Assembly (NCBI GenBank): GCA_900759665.1
Contig: CAAEWE010000006.1
Coordinates: 46,442 to 110,441, forward strand
Length of the DNA: 64,000 nucleotides
Source of the DNA: Lachnospiraceae bacterium
GTDB taxonomy: Bacteria; Bacillota; Clostridia; Lachnospirales; Lachnospiraceae
Direction: 5' to 3'
Part shown: positions 1 to 8,998 of the stretch, piece after piece
Layout: the number at the start of each line of letters is the position of its first letter
How positions within the stretch are numbered: position 1 is the stretch's first letter
Made by a program: the position numbers and the translations under genes
The notes under the pieces: generated by a model
Seen by the model: only the letters and a program-made list of their open reading frames with translations
Databases searched by the model: none
What the model was told of the DNA's origin: nothing

Positions 1-588
1 GGTTTTCAGTCCCTTTCCGGAGCAATGGAGCGAGGCCATGATATGGTTTATGTCTGTTATGACAATGGTGCTTATATGAATACCGGTATCCAGCGTTCGT
101 CTGCAACACCAATGTATGCGGATACCACAACAACACCGGTAGGAAAGCAGTCCGATGGTAAAATGCAGAACCGGAAGGATCTGGCAAGTATTATTGCAGA
201 TCATGATGTGGCATATGTGGGACAGACTACATTTACCTCTGATTTTAAGGATCTGCACAGCAAAGCCAATAAGGCAATCTACACCGAGGGACCTTGCTTC
301 TTAAATATCATGACACCATGTCCGAGAGGCTGGAGATATGATACGCCGGATATTATGAAGATCTGTAAGCTGGCGATCGATACCTGCTACTGGCCGATGT
401 TTGAGGTGGATCATGGAAAGTGGAAGCTGACCTACGAACCGAAAAAGAAGCTGCCGATCGAGGATTTCCTTCGTCCACAGGGAAGATTTAAGCACCTGTT
501 TAAGAAAGGAAACGAGGATCTGATCGTACAGTTCCAGGAGGAAGTCGACAGACGCTGGGAAGATCTGTTATATAAATGTGCGAGATAG
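1..588 (+). CDS. porB: 2-oxoacid:ferredoxin oxidoreductase, beta (TPP-binding) subunit, 3' part
   Basis: The reading frame is open from base 1, so the 5' part lies outside the window; about 195 codons are visible. The segment YDNGAYMNTGIQRS is the TPP/Mg-binding end of the beta subunit of pyruvate (or related 2-oxoacid) synthase, followed by the family's ATPMYADTTTTPVGK stretch and a conserved C-terminal region with PCPRGW. By family knowledge the enzyme decarboxylates a 2-oxoacid oxidatively to acyl-CoA and reduces ferredoxin in the cytoplasm, a core step in anaerobic clostridia. The substrate (pyruvate or a branched 2-oxoacid) cannot be settled from this fragment. A LysR gene follows after 11 bases and may be co-transcribed. 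Confidence 0.85.
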   Translation, partial: GFQSLSGAMERGHDMVYVCYDNGAYMNTGIQRSSATPMYADTTTTPVGKQSDGKMQNRKDLASIIADHDVAYVGQTTFTSDFKDLHSKANKAIYTEGPCFLNIMTPCPRGWRYDTPDIMKICKLAIDTCYWPMFEVDHGKWKLTYEPKKKLPIEDFLRPQGRFKHLFKKGNEDLIVQFQEEVDRRWEDLLYKCAR

Positions 589-599
589 CGAGGTAAACA

Positions 600-1478
600 A
601 TGACACTTCTGACATATCAGGTATTTAAGACGGTGGCAGAGCAGGGAAGCTTCCGTAAGGCGGCGGATATCCTTGGCCTGACACCGTCAGCGATCAGTCA
701 TGCTGTTTCTGCCATGGAGGGAGAACTTGGTTTTACGGTGTTGAATCGCAGCAAAAACGGTGTTACATTGACAAACTACGGAGAACATTTATTGCCGTAT
801 GTCAATGCCGTGTTAAACAGTGACGAGAGCCTGCAGCAGGCAGTGTCCGAGTTTAACGGGTTAAAGCGTGGAAAGGTCAAGCTTGGTTGCTTTTCTAGTG
901 TGTGTACCAACCGGCTGCCGGATATCATGCGTTCTTTCCAGAAGAAATACCCAGACATTGAGATCGAGGTATTTCAGGGAACCTATGATGATGTGGTTTA
1001 TTGGTTGAAAAACGGCGTGGTGGATCTGGGCTTTCTGTCCACCTCCAGTGCCAGGGATCTGCCGATTGAACCATTGTGGAGAGATCCTCTTCTTTGTATT
1101 GTTCCAAAAGGAATGAAAAGGGAGAAGAATACGGATTATATGGATATTGAGGAGATCAAAAATCATCAGTTTGTGACCCAGAGAGAATCCACCGATGCGG
1201 ATATCCAGAATTTTCTTAAGGAAAATTCCATCAATATCCAGTCCAACTATCATGTGGTGGATGATCTGTCCACAGTCGCTATGGTGGCAAATGGATTTGG
1301 AATCTGTCTGATGCCTCAGATGGTGATGCGGGATATTCCTTATGAGGTGGACTGTTATCCGGTACAGCCTTACGCGGAGCGTGTGATCGGTCTGGCAACC
1401 CTTCATCCGGAGTTTATGGCACCGGCAGTACGTTCCATGTACAATCATATTTTAGAAAATTACAAAGAAGACTTCTAA
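600..1478 (+). CDS. LysR family transcriptional regulator
   Basis: 292 aa, the usual length for LysR proteins. The N-terminal winged helix-turn-helix is clear (residues about 1-60: TYQVFKTVAEQGSFRKAADI, then LTPSAISHAVSAMEGELG). The rest is a periplasmic-binding-protein-like effector domain with the RGKVKLGCFSSV entry strand. It starts 11 bases after the oxidoreductase gene and probably shares its transcript. Regulators of this type usually bind DNA as tetramers and answer a small metabolite. Neither target nor ligand can be read from the sequence; control of the neighbouring oxidoreductase operon is only a guess from position. Confidence 0.9.
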   Translation: MTLLTYQVFKTVAEQGSFRKAADILGLTPSAISHAVSAMEGELGFTVLNRSKNGVTLTNYGEHLLPYVNAVLNSDESLQQAVSEFNGLKRGKVKLGCFSSVCTNRLPDIMRSFQKKYPDIEIEVFQGTYDDVVYWLKNGVVDLGFLSTSSARDLPIEPLWRDPLLCIVPKGMKREKNTDYMDIEEIKNHQFVTQRESTDADIQNFLKENSINIQSNYHVVDDLSTVAMVANGFGICLMPQMVMRDIPYEVDCYPVQPYAERVIGLATLHPEFMAPAVRSMYNHILENYKEDF

Positions 1479-1544
1479 TACAAAACACAAAAGTTAGATA
1501 TATAATAAAATAATAGCTTTGCCAGGAAAAATTTTCCTTAATAT

Positions 1545-1590
1545 AAAACGGCAGATGTCCCTGTTTTCGGACACCTGCCGTTTTGTTTTC
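1545..1590. terminator. Bidirectional intrinsic terminator
   Basis: Arms at 1545-1560 and 1569-1584 pair as a 16-bp stem (one mismatch position) around an 8-base loop. T-rich sequence follows on the plus strand and an A-run precedes it, so it can end both the LysR transcript and the convergent parE-parC transcript. Confidence 0.85.
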
Positions 1591-1600
1591 TCAAACAGCT

Positions 1601-3859
1601 TTATTTTACGAGGATCTGCGATTTCATTGGTTTGTCATTCCGCTTGCGCAGCTTGATCTTTTTTACATTGTATTTCTTGCCATCAAATATCTTGATGTCG
1701 GTGTCCGGCTGAACCAGTGCACCATGCAGTACTTCATCATTGTCGGCAAGGGAGATTCCCTTGAGACCGCGGCTTGTCTTTTTGAATTCATTGACCTCGG
1801 AGAGTGGGAAGCCCAGTGACATCCCCTTCTTCGTGATCATGATCACCTTGCGATCCCCAAAGATGGCATCCTCCGGCATCACCTGCTCCACGGCAACTAA
1901 CAGATCGTCTGCATCCAGCTTGGAAGCATTGACCATATAACGGCTTGTCTCAAACTCGATGCCGGATACCTGCTTTACATAGCCCTTTTTGGTGATAAAG
2001 AGGAGCTGTGAGTTGAAAAGTTCTTCAAAGGAGATCATCAAAAGACCATTCTCCTCGTTGTTCATCTTGCAGAGATTGTGAACGAGAGTTCCTTTATCCC
2101 TGGCTTTGCCCTTCGGAATATCCTTTGCCTTGATCTGGTACATGTTACCCTGATCCGTGAAGACACAGAGCTTGTCCGTATTTTTCATCATAACCGTATG
2201 AGGAATTTCCTGCAGGGTTTCCGGTGCCAGACGGCCATAGGCAGCACTGTCCATGGATTTTGCATATCCAAAGCGGTCGATCAATACATAGATATCTTCT
2301 TCCTTGACCTCCTCTACATAATTGGTCACCGTAAGATTGCAAAGCTCCGTACGTCTTGACCTGCCAAACTGCTTTTTATATGTGGTCAATCGCTTTTTGA
2401 TCACATTGTGAAGCTTTGTGATGCTACCGAGAACGTCCTCGTATTCGGCAATATTGGCAAGGAGTGTTTCGTTCTCCTGATGCAGCTTCATCAGTTCCAG
2501 ACCAACGAGACGGCTCAGTGGCATAGCAAGGATCGCATCTGCCTGACGTTCCGTGAAGGTCAGGGTCTGTGCCTCGTATTCGGAGTCCGGATTGCGGAAG
2601 TTGATACCGTCGGTAATGCCGAGAGTCAGACACAGCTTTGCCTGCTTGACAGAATTACTGCCACGGAGTATCTCAATGATCAGATCGATCACATCTGTGG
2701 CAACGATCAGGCCGGTAACAATTTCCTGACGATCCTTAGCCTTGGCAAGGAGATGCTCATACTCCTTTGTGTACAGCTCCTCCTGAAAGTGAACGAATTC
2801 GTCGATCACGCCCTTTAATGTGAATGTAAAAGGCTGTTTATCCTTGACGGCAAGGAAATTGACACCGTAGGTATCCTCCAGAGCTGTCTTTTTGTAAAGT
2901 CCGTTGAGAAGGTTTTCCACATTACGGTCCTTTTTGACCTCCACTACCAGACGGATACCCTCCTTGGAAGACTCATCCCGCACATCGTAGATCTCATCAA
3001 ATACCTTGTCCTTGGTAAGGGTCAGAAGGGATTCTAAGAGCTTTTGTTTATTGCCGGCTACGGTGTAAGGAATCTCTGTGATCACGATGTTTTTGCGGCC
3101 GTAATCACTGTCCTCGATCTCGGTCTTTGCCCGGAGCTTTAATTTTCCTTCACCGGTTTCATAAATCGTGCGGATATCATCTGCATTCGTGATCATGGCA
3201 CCGGTTGGAAAATCCGGTCCCTTAATATACTGCATCAATTCATAAGTTGAAATGTCAGGATCATCCATATATGCGATCACGCCGTCAATCACCTCGGAAG
3301 GATTGTGCGGCGGGATATTGGTTGCCATACCAACGGCGATACCTGTGGTGCCGTTTAATAAAAGGTTTGGAAGGGTTGCTGGCAGTACCAGCGGCTCCTT
3401 TTCGCTTTCATCGAAGTTTGGCCCAAAAGGAACAAGTCCCTTGTCCAGATTATCTAACATTGTCATGGCACCGGAGGAAAGACGTGCCTCTGTGTATCGC
3501 ATGGCCGCAGCACTGTCACCATCGATGGAACCAAAGTTTCCGTGGCCGTCCACCAGTGGGATCGACAGGGAATAATCCTCTGTCATATGTACCAGGGCAT
3601 CGTAAATCGAGCTGTCACCGTGTGGATGGTATTTACCCATGGTGTCACCAACGATACGGGCACTTTTACGATGTGGCTTGTCCGGAGCCAGTCCCAGCTC
3701 CTTCATGGCATAGAGGATACGTCTCTGCACCGGCTTCAAGCCGTCCCGGATATCCGGCAGGGCACGGGCAATGATAACGCTCACGGCGTAGTCGCGGTAG
3801 GAATTACGCATTTCCTCAGAAAAATCTAATTGTATAATGGATGAATCCGTTGTTTTCAT
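1601..3859 (-). CDS. parC: DNA topoisomerase IV subunit A
   Basis: 752 aa from the ATG at 3859, which has GAGG 8 bases upstream; an in-frame ATG at 3865 is too close to that site. The breakage-reunion domain is intact: catalytic Tyr122 in AAMRYTEARL and the HPHGDSSIYD loop. Ser83 and Asp87 are the usual quinolone-sensitive residues. The C-terminal beta-pinwheel carries only a degenerate GyrA-box (SRGLKGISL) and the protein is shorter than typical GyrA. Together with the ParE-type partner upstream this favours ParC over GyrA. With ParE it forms the A2B2 enzyme that decatenates daughter chromosomes using ATP. The gap to parE is about 65 bases, so the two are one operon. Confidence 0.88.
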   Translation of the reverse strand: MKTTDSSIIQLDFSEEMRNSYRDYAVSVIIARALPDIRDGLKPVQRRILYAMKELGLAPDKPHRKSARIVGDTMGKYHPHGDSSIYDALVHMTEDYSLSIPLVDGHGNFGSIDGDSAAAMRYTEARLSSGAMTMLDNLDKGLVPFGPNFDESEKEPLVLPATLPNLLLNGTTGIAVGMATNIPPHNPSEVIDGVIAYMDDPDISTYELMQYIKGPDFPTGAMITNADDIRTIYETGEGKLKLRAKTEIEDSDYGRKNIVITEIPYTVAGNKQKLLESLLTLTKDKVFDEIYDVRDESSKEGIRLVVEVKKDRNVENLLNGLYKKTALEDTYGVNFLAVKDKQPFTFTLKGVIDEFVHFQEELYTKEYEHLLAKAKDRQEIVTGLIVATDVIDLIIEILRGSNSVKQAKLCLTLGITDGINFRNPDSEYEAQTLTFTERQADAILAMPLSRLVGLELMKLHQENETLLANIAEYEDVLGSITKLHNVIKKRLTTYKKQFGRSRRTELCNLTVTNYVEEVKEEDIYVLIDRFGYAKSMDSAAYGRLAPETLQEIPHTVMMKNTDKLCVFTDQGNMYQIKAKDIPKGKARDKGTLVHNLCKMNNEENGLLMISFEELFNSQLLFITKKGYVKQVSGIEFETSRYMVNASKLDADDLLVAVEQVMPEDAIFGDRKVIMITKKGMSLGFPLSEVNEFKKTSRGLKGISLADNDEVLHGALVQPDTDIKIFDGKKYNVKKIKLRKRNDKPMKSQILVK

Positions 3860-3924
3860 AATCATAACCTCATTTTCAAATGAATCGAAACTTTATAAAT
3901 AATATGTATTATTAAATGCATTGC

Positions 3925-5940
3925 TTAAATATCAAGATTGGCATATTTGGCCTCTGACATAATAAACTCGCGTCTCGGTGGAACATTGCTGCTCATCAGC
4001 GTAGTTGTGACTTCGTCGGCATCTACGGTATCACTGATGGAAATCTGTGCCAGGATACGGCTCTCCGGATCCAGTGTGGTTTCCCAGAGCTGCTCAGCGT
4101 CCATTTCACCCAGTCCTTTGTATCGCTGGATGCCTGTGATCTTGTAGGATTTATTCTTGCGGAATTTCTCCAGCTCAAAATCATTAAATACATAACGGGA
4201 CAATTTCTTTTTGCCCTTTTTCTTCTTGGAAGCAGGCTCCTCCGGCTCCTCTTCCGGAGAGATCAGTCCCAGAGCGATATCCTCCTCGCGCTGTCTGGCT
4301 GCCTGGCTCACGGTTTCATAGTCTACCTTATAAAGTGGCGGCAGACCACGGTAGATCTTGCCGGCGTAGATCAGCTCCGGCATAAACCGGTAGAAAAACG
4401 TCAGCAGGAGAGTGCTGATATGGGCTCCGTCCACGTCGGCATCGGTCAGGATGATGATCTTGTCATAGCGGAGCTTGCTGATATCAAAATCATCCCCGAT
4501 TCCACAGCCGAAAGCTGCAATCATGGATTTGATCTCGTTATTTAACAGAATCTTTTCCAGAGTTGCCTTTTCTACGTTCAAAATCTTACCGCGAAGAGGA
4601 AGCACGGCCTGTGTCTTTCGGTTGCGGGCTGTTTTTACGGTACCGCCGGCGGAATCACCTTCGACGATATATACCTCGCATTCCTCCGGCTTGCGGGAGG
4701 TGCAGGAGGCAAGTTTGCTCTTGGTGTCCACATCATTGAGCTGTTTTAATACAGCCGTTCTTGCTTTATCGCTTGCCTTGCGGGCATTGTAGGACTTCAT
4801 GGAATTTTCCAGAATTGCCCGCAGGATCTCGACATTTTTATCGAAATAACGCTGGACTTCTGTACTAAATACATCGTCTACTGCTGTTTTGGCATCGGTA
4901 TTGCCAAGTTTTGTCTTGGTCTGACCCTCAAACTGCGGATCCGGGTGCTTGATGGAGATAATGGCGACCAGACCGTTCCGGATATCCTTGCCGTCAAAAT
5001 TCTCATCCTTGTCCTTCAGTATGCCAAGCTCTCTGGCGTACTGGTTCATGACACGGGTCAGTGCTGTCTTAAAGCCCGTTACAAGTGTACCGCCGTCCAC
5101 GACATTGATGCGGTTGCAGTATGGATTGATCTGCTCTGAAAAGCTGTTGGTATACTGAAACGCAACCTCGACCTCGATATCACCGCTGGTGCCTTCAATA
5201 TAGATCGGAGTCGGATGAAGCGTGACCGCTTCCCGGTTAATGTAGCTGACAAAGCTCTGGATACCGAACTCTTCCTGGTATGTAATAGTTTCATCGTCAT
5301 TCTCATTTTTGTAGATCAGCTTGAGATTCTTATTAAGGAAGGCAATCTCTTTTAATTTCTTTTTGATGACCTCCGGTTTGAAAGTAACTGTCTCAAAAAT
5401 TTCGGCATCCGGATAGAAGGTTACTTTGGTTCCTGTATTGGATTTTGCACATTTTCCGATGACCGGGAGCTGGCCATTTTCCAGCTTCGTTACCGGGTGC
5501 CCGCCGTTTTCATATTCGTCCCTGTAAACCTGTCCGTTTCGCCGCACCTCGACGATCATGTGAGAGGAGAGGGCATTGACTACAGAAGAGCCAACGCCGT
5601 GAAGACCACCGGATACCTTATAAACCGTACTGTTGAACTTACCGCCGGCATGGAGAACGGTATAGACCACGCGGACCGTTGGAATCTTCTGGGTCGGATG
5701 GATATCCACCGGCACACCACGGCCGTTATCCTCGATGCAGACGCCTCCGTCCTTCTGAAGGGTGATATGGATCTCGCTGCAAAAGCCTGCCAGCTGCTCA
5801 TCAATGGCATTGTCCAGAATCTCCCATATTAAATGATGAAGTCCACGGGAACCGGTGGAACCAATATACATGCCGGGACGTTTCCGGACTGCCTCCAGTC
5901 CTTCCAATACTACAATTTCTTTTCCGGTATATTCACTCAT
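3925..5940 (-). CDS. parE: DNA topoisomerase IV subunit B (ATPase)
   Basis: 671 aa. The GHKL ATPase domain (about residues 1-220) has WEILDNAIDEQ, DNGRGVPVDIHP and the GGLHGVGSSVVNALS lid. A transducer domain follows, then the TOPRIM domain with EGDSAGG, PLRGKILNVEKA and DADVDGAHIS, and the C-terminal GIQRYKGLGEMDAEQLWETT. A Lys-rich insert (KKKKGKKKLSR, about residues 560-575) sits between the TOPRIM parts. It hydrolyses ATP to drive strand passage by ParC. GyrB is the alternative; the shortened ParC partner and operon order argue for ParE. The start ATG follows a GGGAGAG ribosome site. Confidence 0.88.
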   Translation of the reverse strand: MSEYTGKEIVVLEGLEAVRKRPGMYIGSTGSRGLHHLIWEILDNAIDEQLAGFCSEIHITLQKDGGVCIEDNGRGVPVDIHPTQKIPTVRVVYTVLHAGGKFNSTVYKVSGGLHGVGSSVVNALSSHMIVEVRRNGQVYRDEYENGGHPVTKLENGQLPVIGKCAKSNTGTKVTFYPDAEIFETVTFKPEVIKKKLKEIAFLNKNLKLIYKNENDDETITYQEEFGIQSFVSYINREAVTLHPTPIYIEGTSGDIEVEVAFQYTNSFSEQINPYCNRINVVDGGTLVTGFKTALTRVMNQYARELGILKDKDENFDGKDIRNGLVAIISIKHPDPQFEGQTKTKLGNTDAKTAVDDVFSTEVQRYFDKNVEILRAILENSMKSYNARKASDKARTAVLKQLNDVDTKSKLASCTSRKPEECEVYIVEGDSAGGTVKTARNRKTQAVLPLRGKILNVEKATLEKILLNNEIKSMIAAFGCGIGDDFDISKLRYDKIIILTDADVDGAHISTLLLTFFYRFMPELIYAGKIYRGLPPLYKVDYETVSQAARQREEDIALGLISPEEEPEEPASKKKKGKKKLSRYVFNDFELEKFRKNKSYKITGIQRYKGLGEMDAEQLWETTLDPESRILAQISISDTVDADEVTTTLMSSNVPPRREFIMSEAKYANLDI

Positions 5941-5985
5941 ACTGCTCTCCCTTTCTGATTTCGTGCAAACATATATTCGTCATCC

Positions 5986-6014
5986 ACCATACCATAAATA
6001 ATAAAGAAATGCAA
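5986..6014 (-). promoter_or_regulatory. Candidate sigma-A promoter of parE-parC
   Basis: On the minus strand, TTGCAT (6014-6009) is followed after 17 bases by TATGGT (5991-5986), about 45 bases before the parE start. It is read by eye only. Confidence 0.4.
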
Positions 6015-6099
6015 ATAACCACCCTTGAAACTATCCTTTGTTTTTGGTATCCTATCAAAGATGAGTCACTCAAGCTTTTCAACTGAGAATATGTTTGGC

Positions 6100-6567
6100 G
6101 TCGATAATATTTCTTATGTCCCAGGAAAGGAATTGGGATTTTTGCATCAAAAATCCGGATTACCGTGAGACTATGGCTGAAAAATTGACGCAGATCAGTA
6201 GGATTTGTGAAAAGTCTTTGCTTTGCGATGTTTCGATAAATACGTGTCTGGACGACCAAGCCTCTGAGGTGGGCTCAGTTATTTCAGCGGGCACGCTTTC
6301 GCTACGTCGCACTACGCAGTGGTGCATAACATCACAAAGTACGTGATGTAAGCACCAGCGAGTGCGAAAGTGCCCTTTGAAACATCTGAATCCCACCTTG
6401 AGGCGAGTACGGTAAGACACGTTTATCAAATATCGAAACAGCAAAGCAATTAGACTTTTCCAAATCCGTAAGTGACAAGACAATTTTTCAGCTATAGCCC
6501 ACGGATATTCAGAGATTACAGGCAAAAATCTATTTCAAGATCATTGGACATAAGAAATATTATCGAC
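6100..6567. repeat. ~470 bp imperfect giant palindrome (MITE-like or long hairpin RNA)
   Basis: The ends at 6100-6121 and 6546-6567 are perfect 22-bp inverted repeats. The two arms stay alignable inward for about 230 bases each, by eye roughly two thirds identical. Matching blocks include GATTTTTGC, GCTGAAAAATTG, GAAAAGTCT, TTGCTTTGC, GTTTCGATA, CGTGTCT, AGGTGGG and GGGCAC. The arms meet in an apical stem GTGATGT/ACATCAC near 6335. Weaker similarity continues outside the 22-mers. No target-site duplication was recognised, and the ORFs that cross it are arm translations with no family resemblance. It separates parE from lysA. Confidence 0.75.
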
Positions 6568-6643
6568 AGATTCTGTCATTTCAAGGGAAAGCCGGAGTAA
6601 ATAAACTTTGAAAACAATATCAATAAGGAAGGAAGTTTTACGG

Positions 6644-7900
6644 ATGAAAAAGATACCATTTGTAACCAAAGAACAGGTCGAGGAGATCGCAAAGACATAT
6701 CCGACCCCTTTCCACATCTATGATGAGAAGGGCATCAGAGAGAATGCAAGACGTCTGAAGGCTGCATTTTCCTGGAATAAAGGATATCGGGAGTATTTTG
6801 CGGTAAAGGCAACGCCCAATCCATTTATTCTGAAGATCCTTCAGGAAGAGGGCTGTGGTGTTGACTGTTCATCCCTGACAGAGCTGATGATGTCTGAGAA
6901 GTGTGGCTTCTTGGGCAGTGACATAATGTTTTCTTCCAATGTGACACCGGCAGAGGAGTATGTAAAGGCAAAAGAGCTGGGAGCATTTATCAATCTGGAT
7001 GATATTACCCACATTGATTTTCTGAAGGACTGTGCAGGTATTCCGGAGACGATCTGCTGTCGTTACAATCCGGGAGGAGTATTCCAGCTTGGTACGGATA
7101 TCATGGATAATCCGGGAGATGCCAAGTATGGTATGACAAAGGAGCAGATGATCGAGGCGTTCAAGAGATTGAAAGAACTTGGTGCAAAGCGTTTTGGTAT
7201 CCATTCCTTCCTTGCCAGCAACACTGTGTCTAATGAGTATTATCCGACACTGGCAGGTATTCTGTTTGAGCTTGCTGTGGAGTTAAAGGAAAAGACAGGC
7301 GTGGAGATCGCATTTATTAATCTCTCCGGTGGAGTTGGCATTCCATATACACCGGATAAGGAGCCAAACAATATCGAGATCATCGGTGACGGTGTCCGTC
7401 AGAAATTTGAGGAGATCATGGTTCCGGCAGGTATGGGCGACGTTGCAATCTTTACAGAGCTTGGACGTTTTATGCTGGCTCCGTATGGCGGTCTGGTGAC
7501 AAAGGCAATTCATGAGAAGCATATTTATAAAGAATATATTGGTGTGGATGCATGTGCGGCAAATCTGATGCGTCCGGCAATGTACGGTGCTTATCATCAT
7601 ATCACCGTGCTTGGCAAGGAGGATGCACCTTGCGATCACAAGTATGATGTGACAGGTTCTCTCTGTGAGAACAATGATAAATTTGCCATTGACCGTATGC
7701 TTCCAAAGATCGATATGGGAGATTACCTGTTTATTCATGATGCAGGTGCCCACGGCTTTGCGATGGGATACAATTACAATGGACGTCTTCGTTCTTCAGA
7801 GCTGCTTTTGCAGGAGGACGGCAGCGTGAAGATGATCCGCCGTGCTGAGACTCCGGCAGATTATTTTGCCACATTTGATTTCTGTGATATCCTGAAATGA
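6644..7900 (+). CDS. lysA: Diaminopimelate decarboxylase-like, PLP fold III
   Basis: 418 aa from the ATG at 6644, which has GGAAGGAAG 8 bases upstream. An in-frame TTG at 6608 is less likely. This is a fold-type III decarboxylase: PLP lysine Lys55 in YFAVKAT, a GCGVDCSS segment, HSFLAS, the Gly-rich LSGGVGIPY phosphate-binding loop, TELGRFM, and CENNDKFA near the active site. The family removes the D-side carboxyl of meso-diaminopimelate to give L-lysine in the cytoplasm. Carboxynorspermidine- or ornithine-type decarboxylases share the fold, so substrate is inferred. It stands alone, with two hairpins after it. Confidence 0.8.
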   Translation: MKKIPFVTKEQVEEIAKTYPTPFHIYDEKGIRENARRLKAAFSWNKGYREYFAVKATPNPFILKILQEEGCGVDCSSLTELMMSEKCGFLGSDIMFSSNVTPAEEYVKAKELGAFINLDDITHIDFLKDCAGIPETICCRYNPGGVFQLGTDIMDNPGDAKYGMTKEQMIEAFKRLKELGAKRFGIHSFLASNTVSNEYYPTLAGILFELAVELKEKTGVEIAFINLSGGVGIPYTPDKEPNNIEIIGDGVRQKFEEIMVPAGMGDVAIFTELGRFMLAPYGGLVTKAIHEKHIYKEYIGVDACAANLMRPAMYGAYHHITVLGKEDAPCDHKYDVTGSLCENNDKFAIDRMLPKIDMGDYLFIHDAGAHGFAMGYNYNGRLRSSELLLQEDGSVKMIRRAETPADYFATFDFCDILK

Positions 7901-7928
7901 TTATAGGAAAATCATATTGAAAACCGTG

Positions 7929-7971
7929 CCACATCAGAAACAGTCTGGGTACTGTTTATTTTCTGGTGTGG
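7929..7971 (+). terminator. Hairpin downstream of lysA
   Basis: CCACATCAGAAACAGT pairs with the downstream arm ending TTCTGGTGTGG around a CTGGGT loop. There is no clear T-run, so it could be an mRNA-end stabiliser rather than a full terminator. Confidence 0.5.
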
Positions 7972-8003
7972 AAAGTCTGAGTCAATAAAATAGCGTAAAA
8001 TTG

Positions 8004-8045
8004 AAATTTAACACCTTTTTGTAAAAGAAGGTGTTAAATTTTTTG
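8004..8045 (+). terminator. Intrinsic terminator before flgM
   Basis: 14-bp stem (8004-8017 with 8029-8042) rich in A/T, followed by T residues to 8044. The right arm contains the TAAA of the following sigma-28 promoter, so termination of lysA and start of flgM are packed into the same bases. Confidence 0.75.
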
Positions 8046-8061
8046 CAAATATTTCCGATAC
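8035..8061 (+). promoter_or_regulatory. Sigma-28 (FliA/SigD) promoter of the flgM operon
   Basis: TAAA at 8035-8038, 15-base spacer, TCCGATAC at 8054-8061. This matches the flagellar sigma consensus TAAA-N15-GCCGATAA at most positions. FlgM, the anti-sigma factor, is the first gene, which is the usual feedback arrangement. Confidence 0.75.
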
Positions 8062-8107
8062 ACATATAGAGAAAATGAAAATGCAGAATATTTAGGTGGT
8101 GATTATT

Positions 8108-8386
8108 ATGAGAATTGATGCATACAATCAGATCAGTCAGATATATCAGGCAAGCAAGCCAAAGAAGATCACAAAGAAAAATGAAGCCACTGTAAAGGAG
8201 CAGTATACCGTATCCAGCAAGGGGCAGGATTATCAGACGGCGAGGAAAGCACTTGCAGCAGTACCGGATATCCGCGAGGAAAAGGTTACAGCACTGAAGG
8301 AGCAGATTGCATCCGGCAGCTATAATGTATCTGCACAGGAGATTGCAGATTCTGTTGTGAGCAAGTTTTTTGATTCCAGTATCTGA
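8108..8386 (+). CDS. flgM: Anti-sigma-28 factor FlgM
   Basis: 92 aa from the ATG at 8108, preceded by AGGTGGTG; in-frame GTG codons upstream overlap that site. The C-terminal half carries the conserved sigma-binding helices: DIREEKVTALKEQIASGSYN followed by VSAQEIADSVVSKF. The N-terminal half is polar and probably disordered. FlgM holds FliA inactive until the hook-basal body is complete and FlgM is exported. It is the first gene of the unit flgM-flgN-flgK-flgK2-flgL-fliW-csrA, and its own promoter looks FliA-dependent, giving negative feedback. Confidence 0.9.
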   Translation: MRIDAYNQISQIYQASKPKKITKKNEATVKEQYTVSSKGQDYQTARKALAAVPDIREEKVTALKEQIASGSYNVSAQEIADSVVSKFFDSSI

Positions 8387-8406
8387 TAAGGAAATGAGGT
8401 AGCCCA

Positions 8407-8922
8407 TTGGCCAGTTTAATGGAAGAATTGATCACGGTACTTGGCAGAGAGAAGGAGATTTATGAGAAGCTGATCCCAATCTCTGAGAGGAAAACCGTTG
8501 TGCTGATCCGGGAGGATCTTCAGGAGCTTCAGAAGGTTACGGATGAGGAACAGCAGCTTTTGGATGCTGCATACGCAGCAGACAGGAAACGGGAGAAGAT
8601 CATTGCAGACATCGGAGTGGTATTAAACCGCAAGCCGGAGGAGCTTGATCTTACTACATTGGCGAAGCTTATGGCAAGGCAGCCGCAGGAAAAGAAAAAG
8701 CTCAGCGAGCTTCATGATTCGTTAAAGCTTGTGATGGACAGACTCGTCAATGTTAACCAGAAAAATAAAGAATTAATTGAAAATTCCCTCGAAATGATTG
8801 AATTCAATATGAATTTTATTCAAAGTACACGGATGTCACCGGGGAGTAATAATTACAATCGCAATGCATCGAGCAGCTACGGTGTTGATATGGGACCGGG
8901 AGCTTTCGATGCGAAGCAGTAA
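8407..8922 (+). CDS. flgN: FlgN-type export chaperone
   Basis: 171 aa, a small helical protein starting at a TTG codon. GAGGT ends 6 bases before the TTG, while the next ATG (8419) is 18 bases away, so TTG is preferred. MEELITVLGREKEIYEKLIPI and the heptad-like helices up to residue about 145 are typical of FlgN. The C-terminal 25 residues are low-complexity (Asn, Ser, Gly). FlgN holds the hook-associated proteins FlgK and FlgL in the cytoplasm and brings them to the flagellar export gate. Position between flgM and flgK agrees. Confidence 0.85.
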   Translation: MASLMEELITVLGREKEIYEKLIPISERKTVVLIREDLQELQKVTDEEQQLLDAAYAADRKREKIIADIGVVLNRKPEELDLTTLAKLMARQPQEKKKLSELHDSLKLVMDRLVNVNQKNKELIENSLEMIEFNMNFIQSTRMSPGSNNYNRNASSSYGVDMGPGAFDAKQ

Positions 8923-8932
8923 TTGTTGGAGT

Positions 8933-8998
8933 CAGTTATGTGACTGGCTTTGTCCGGTTATATGACTGGTTTTTATCAGTTATATAACTGGATTTTGC
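8933..8998 (+). repeat. Three tandem 22-bp repeats, each with an inner palindrome
   Basis: Units at 8933-8954, 8955-8976 and 8977-8998. The third contains the perfect palindrome CAGTTATATAACTG; the first two vary it by one or two bases. A GCCGAG-AA-CTCGGC inverted repeat follows directly (8997-9010), then CCCCGGGG and a run of seven T. The array lies between flgN and flgK inside the transcript. Confidence 0.7.

Noticed and set aside
861..1448. 195-codon ORF antisense to the LysR gene
   Set aside because: It is a shadow frame of a well-supported LysR gene, His/Ile-rich, without ribosome site or motif. The same holds for long antisense frames at 3247-3774, 14558-15121 and 33492-34043.
1601..5940. 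Gyrase (gyrA/gyrB) instead of topoisomerase IV
   Set aside because: The A subunit is short with a degenerate GyrA-box and the gene order B-A without recF or dnaN fits parE-parC. Gyrase is not fully excluded.
6160..6525. 121-codon minus-strand ORF inside the palindrome, with a shorter overlapping one at 5933-6259
   Set aside because: It simply reads across the inverted arms, has no ribosome site or family resemblance, and an overlapping plus-strand ORF exists for the same reason.
8933..8998. Possible CRISPR array
   Set aside because: The three repeats are directly adjacent with no spacers, and no cas genes are present.
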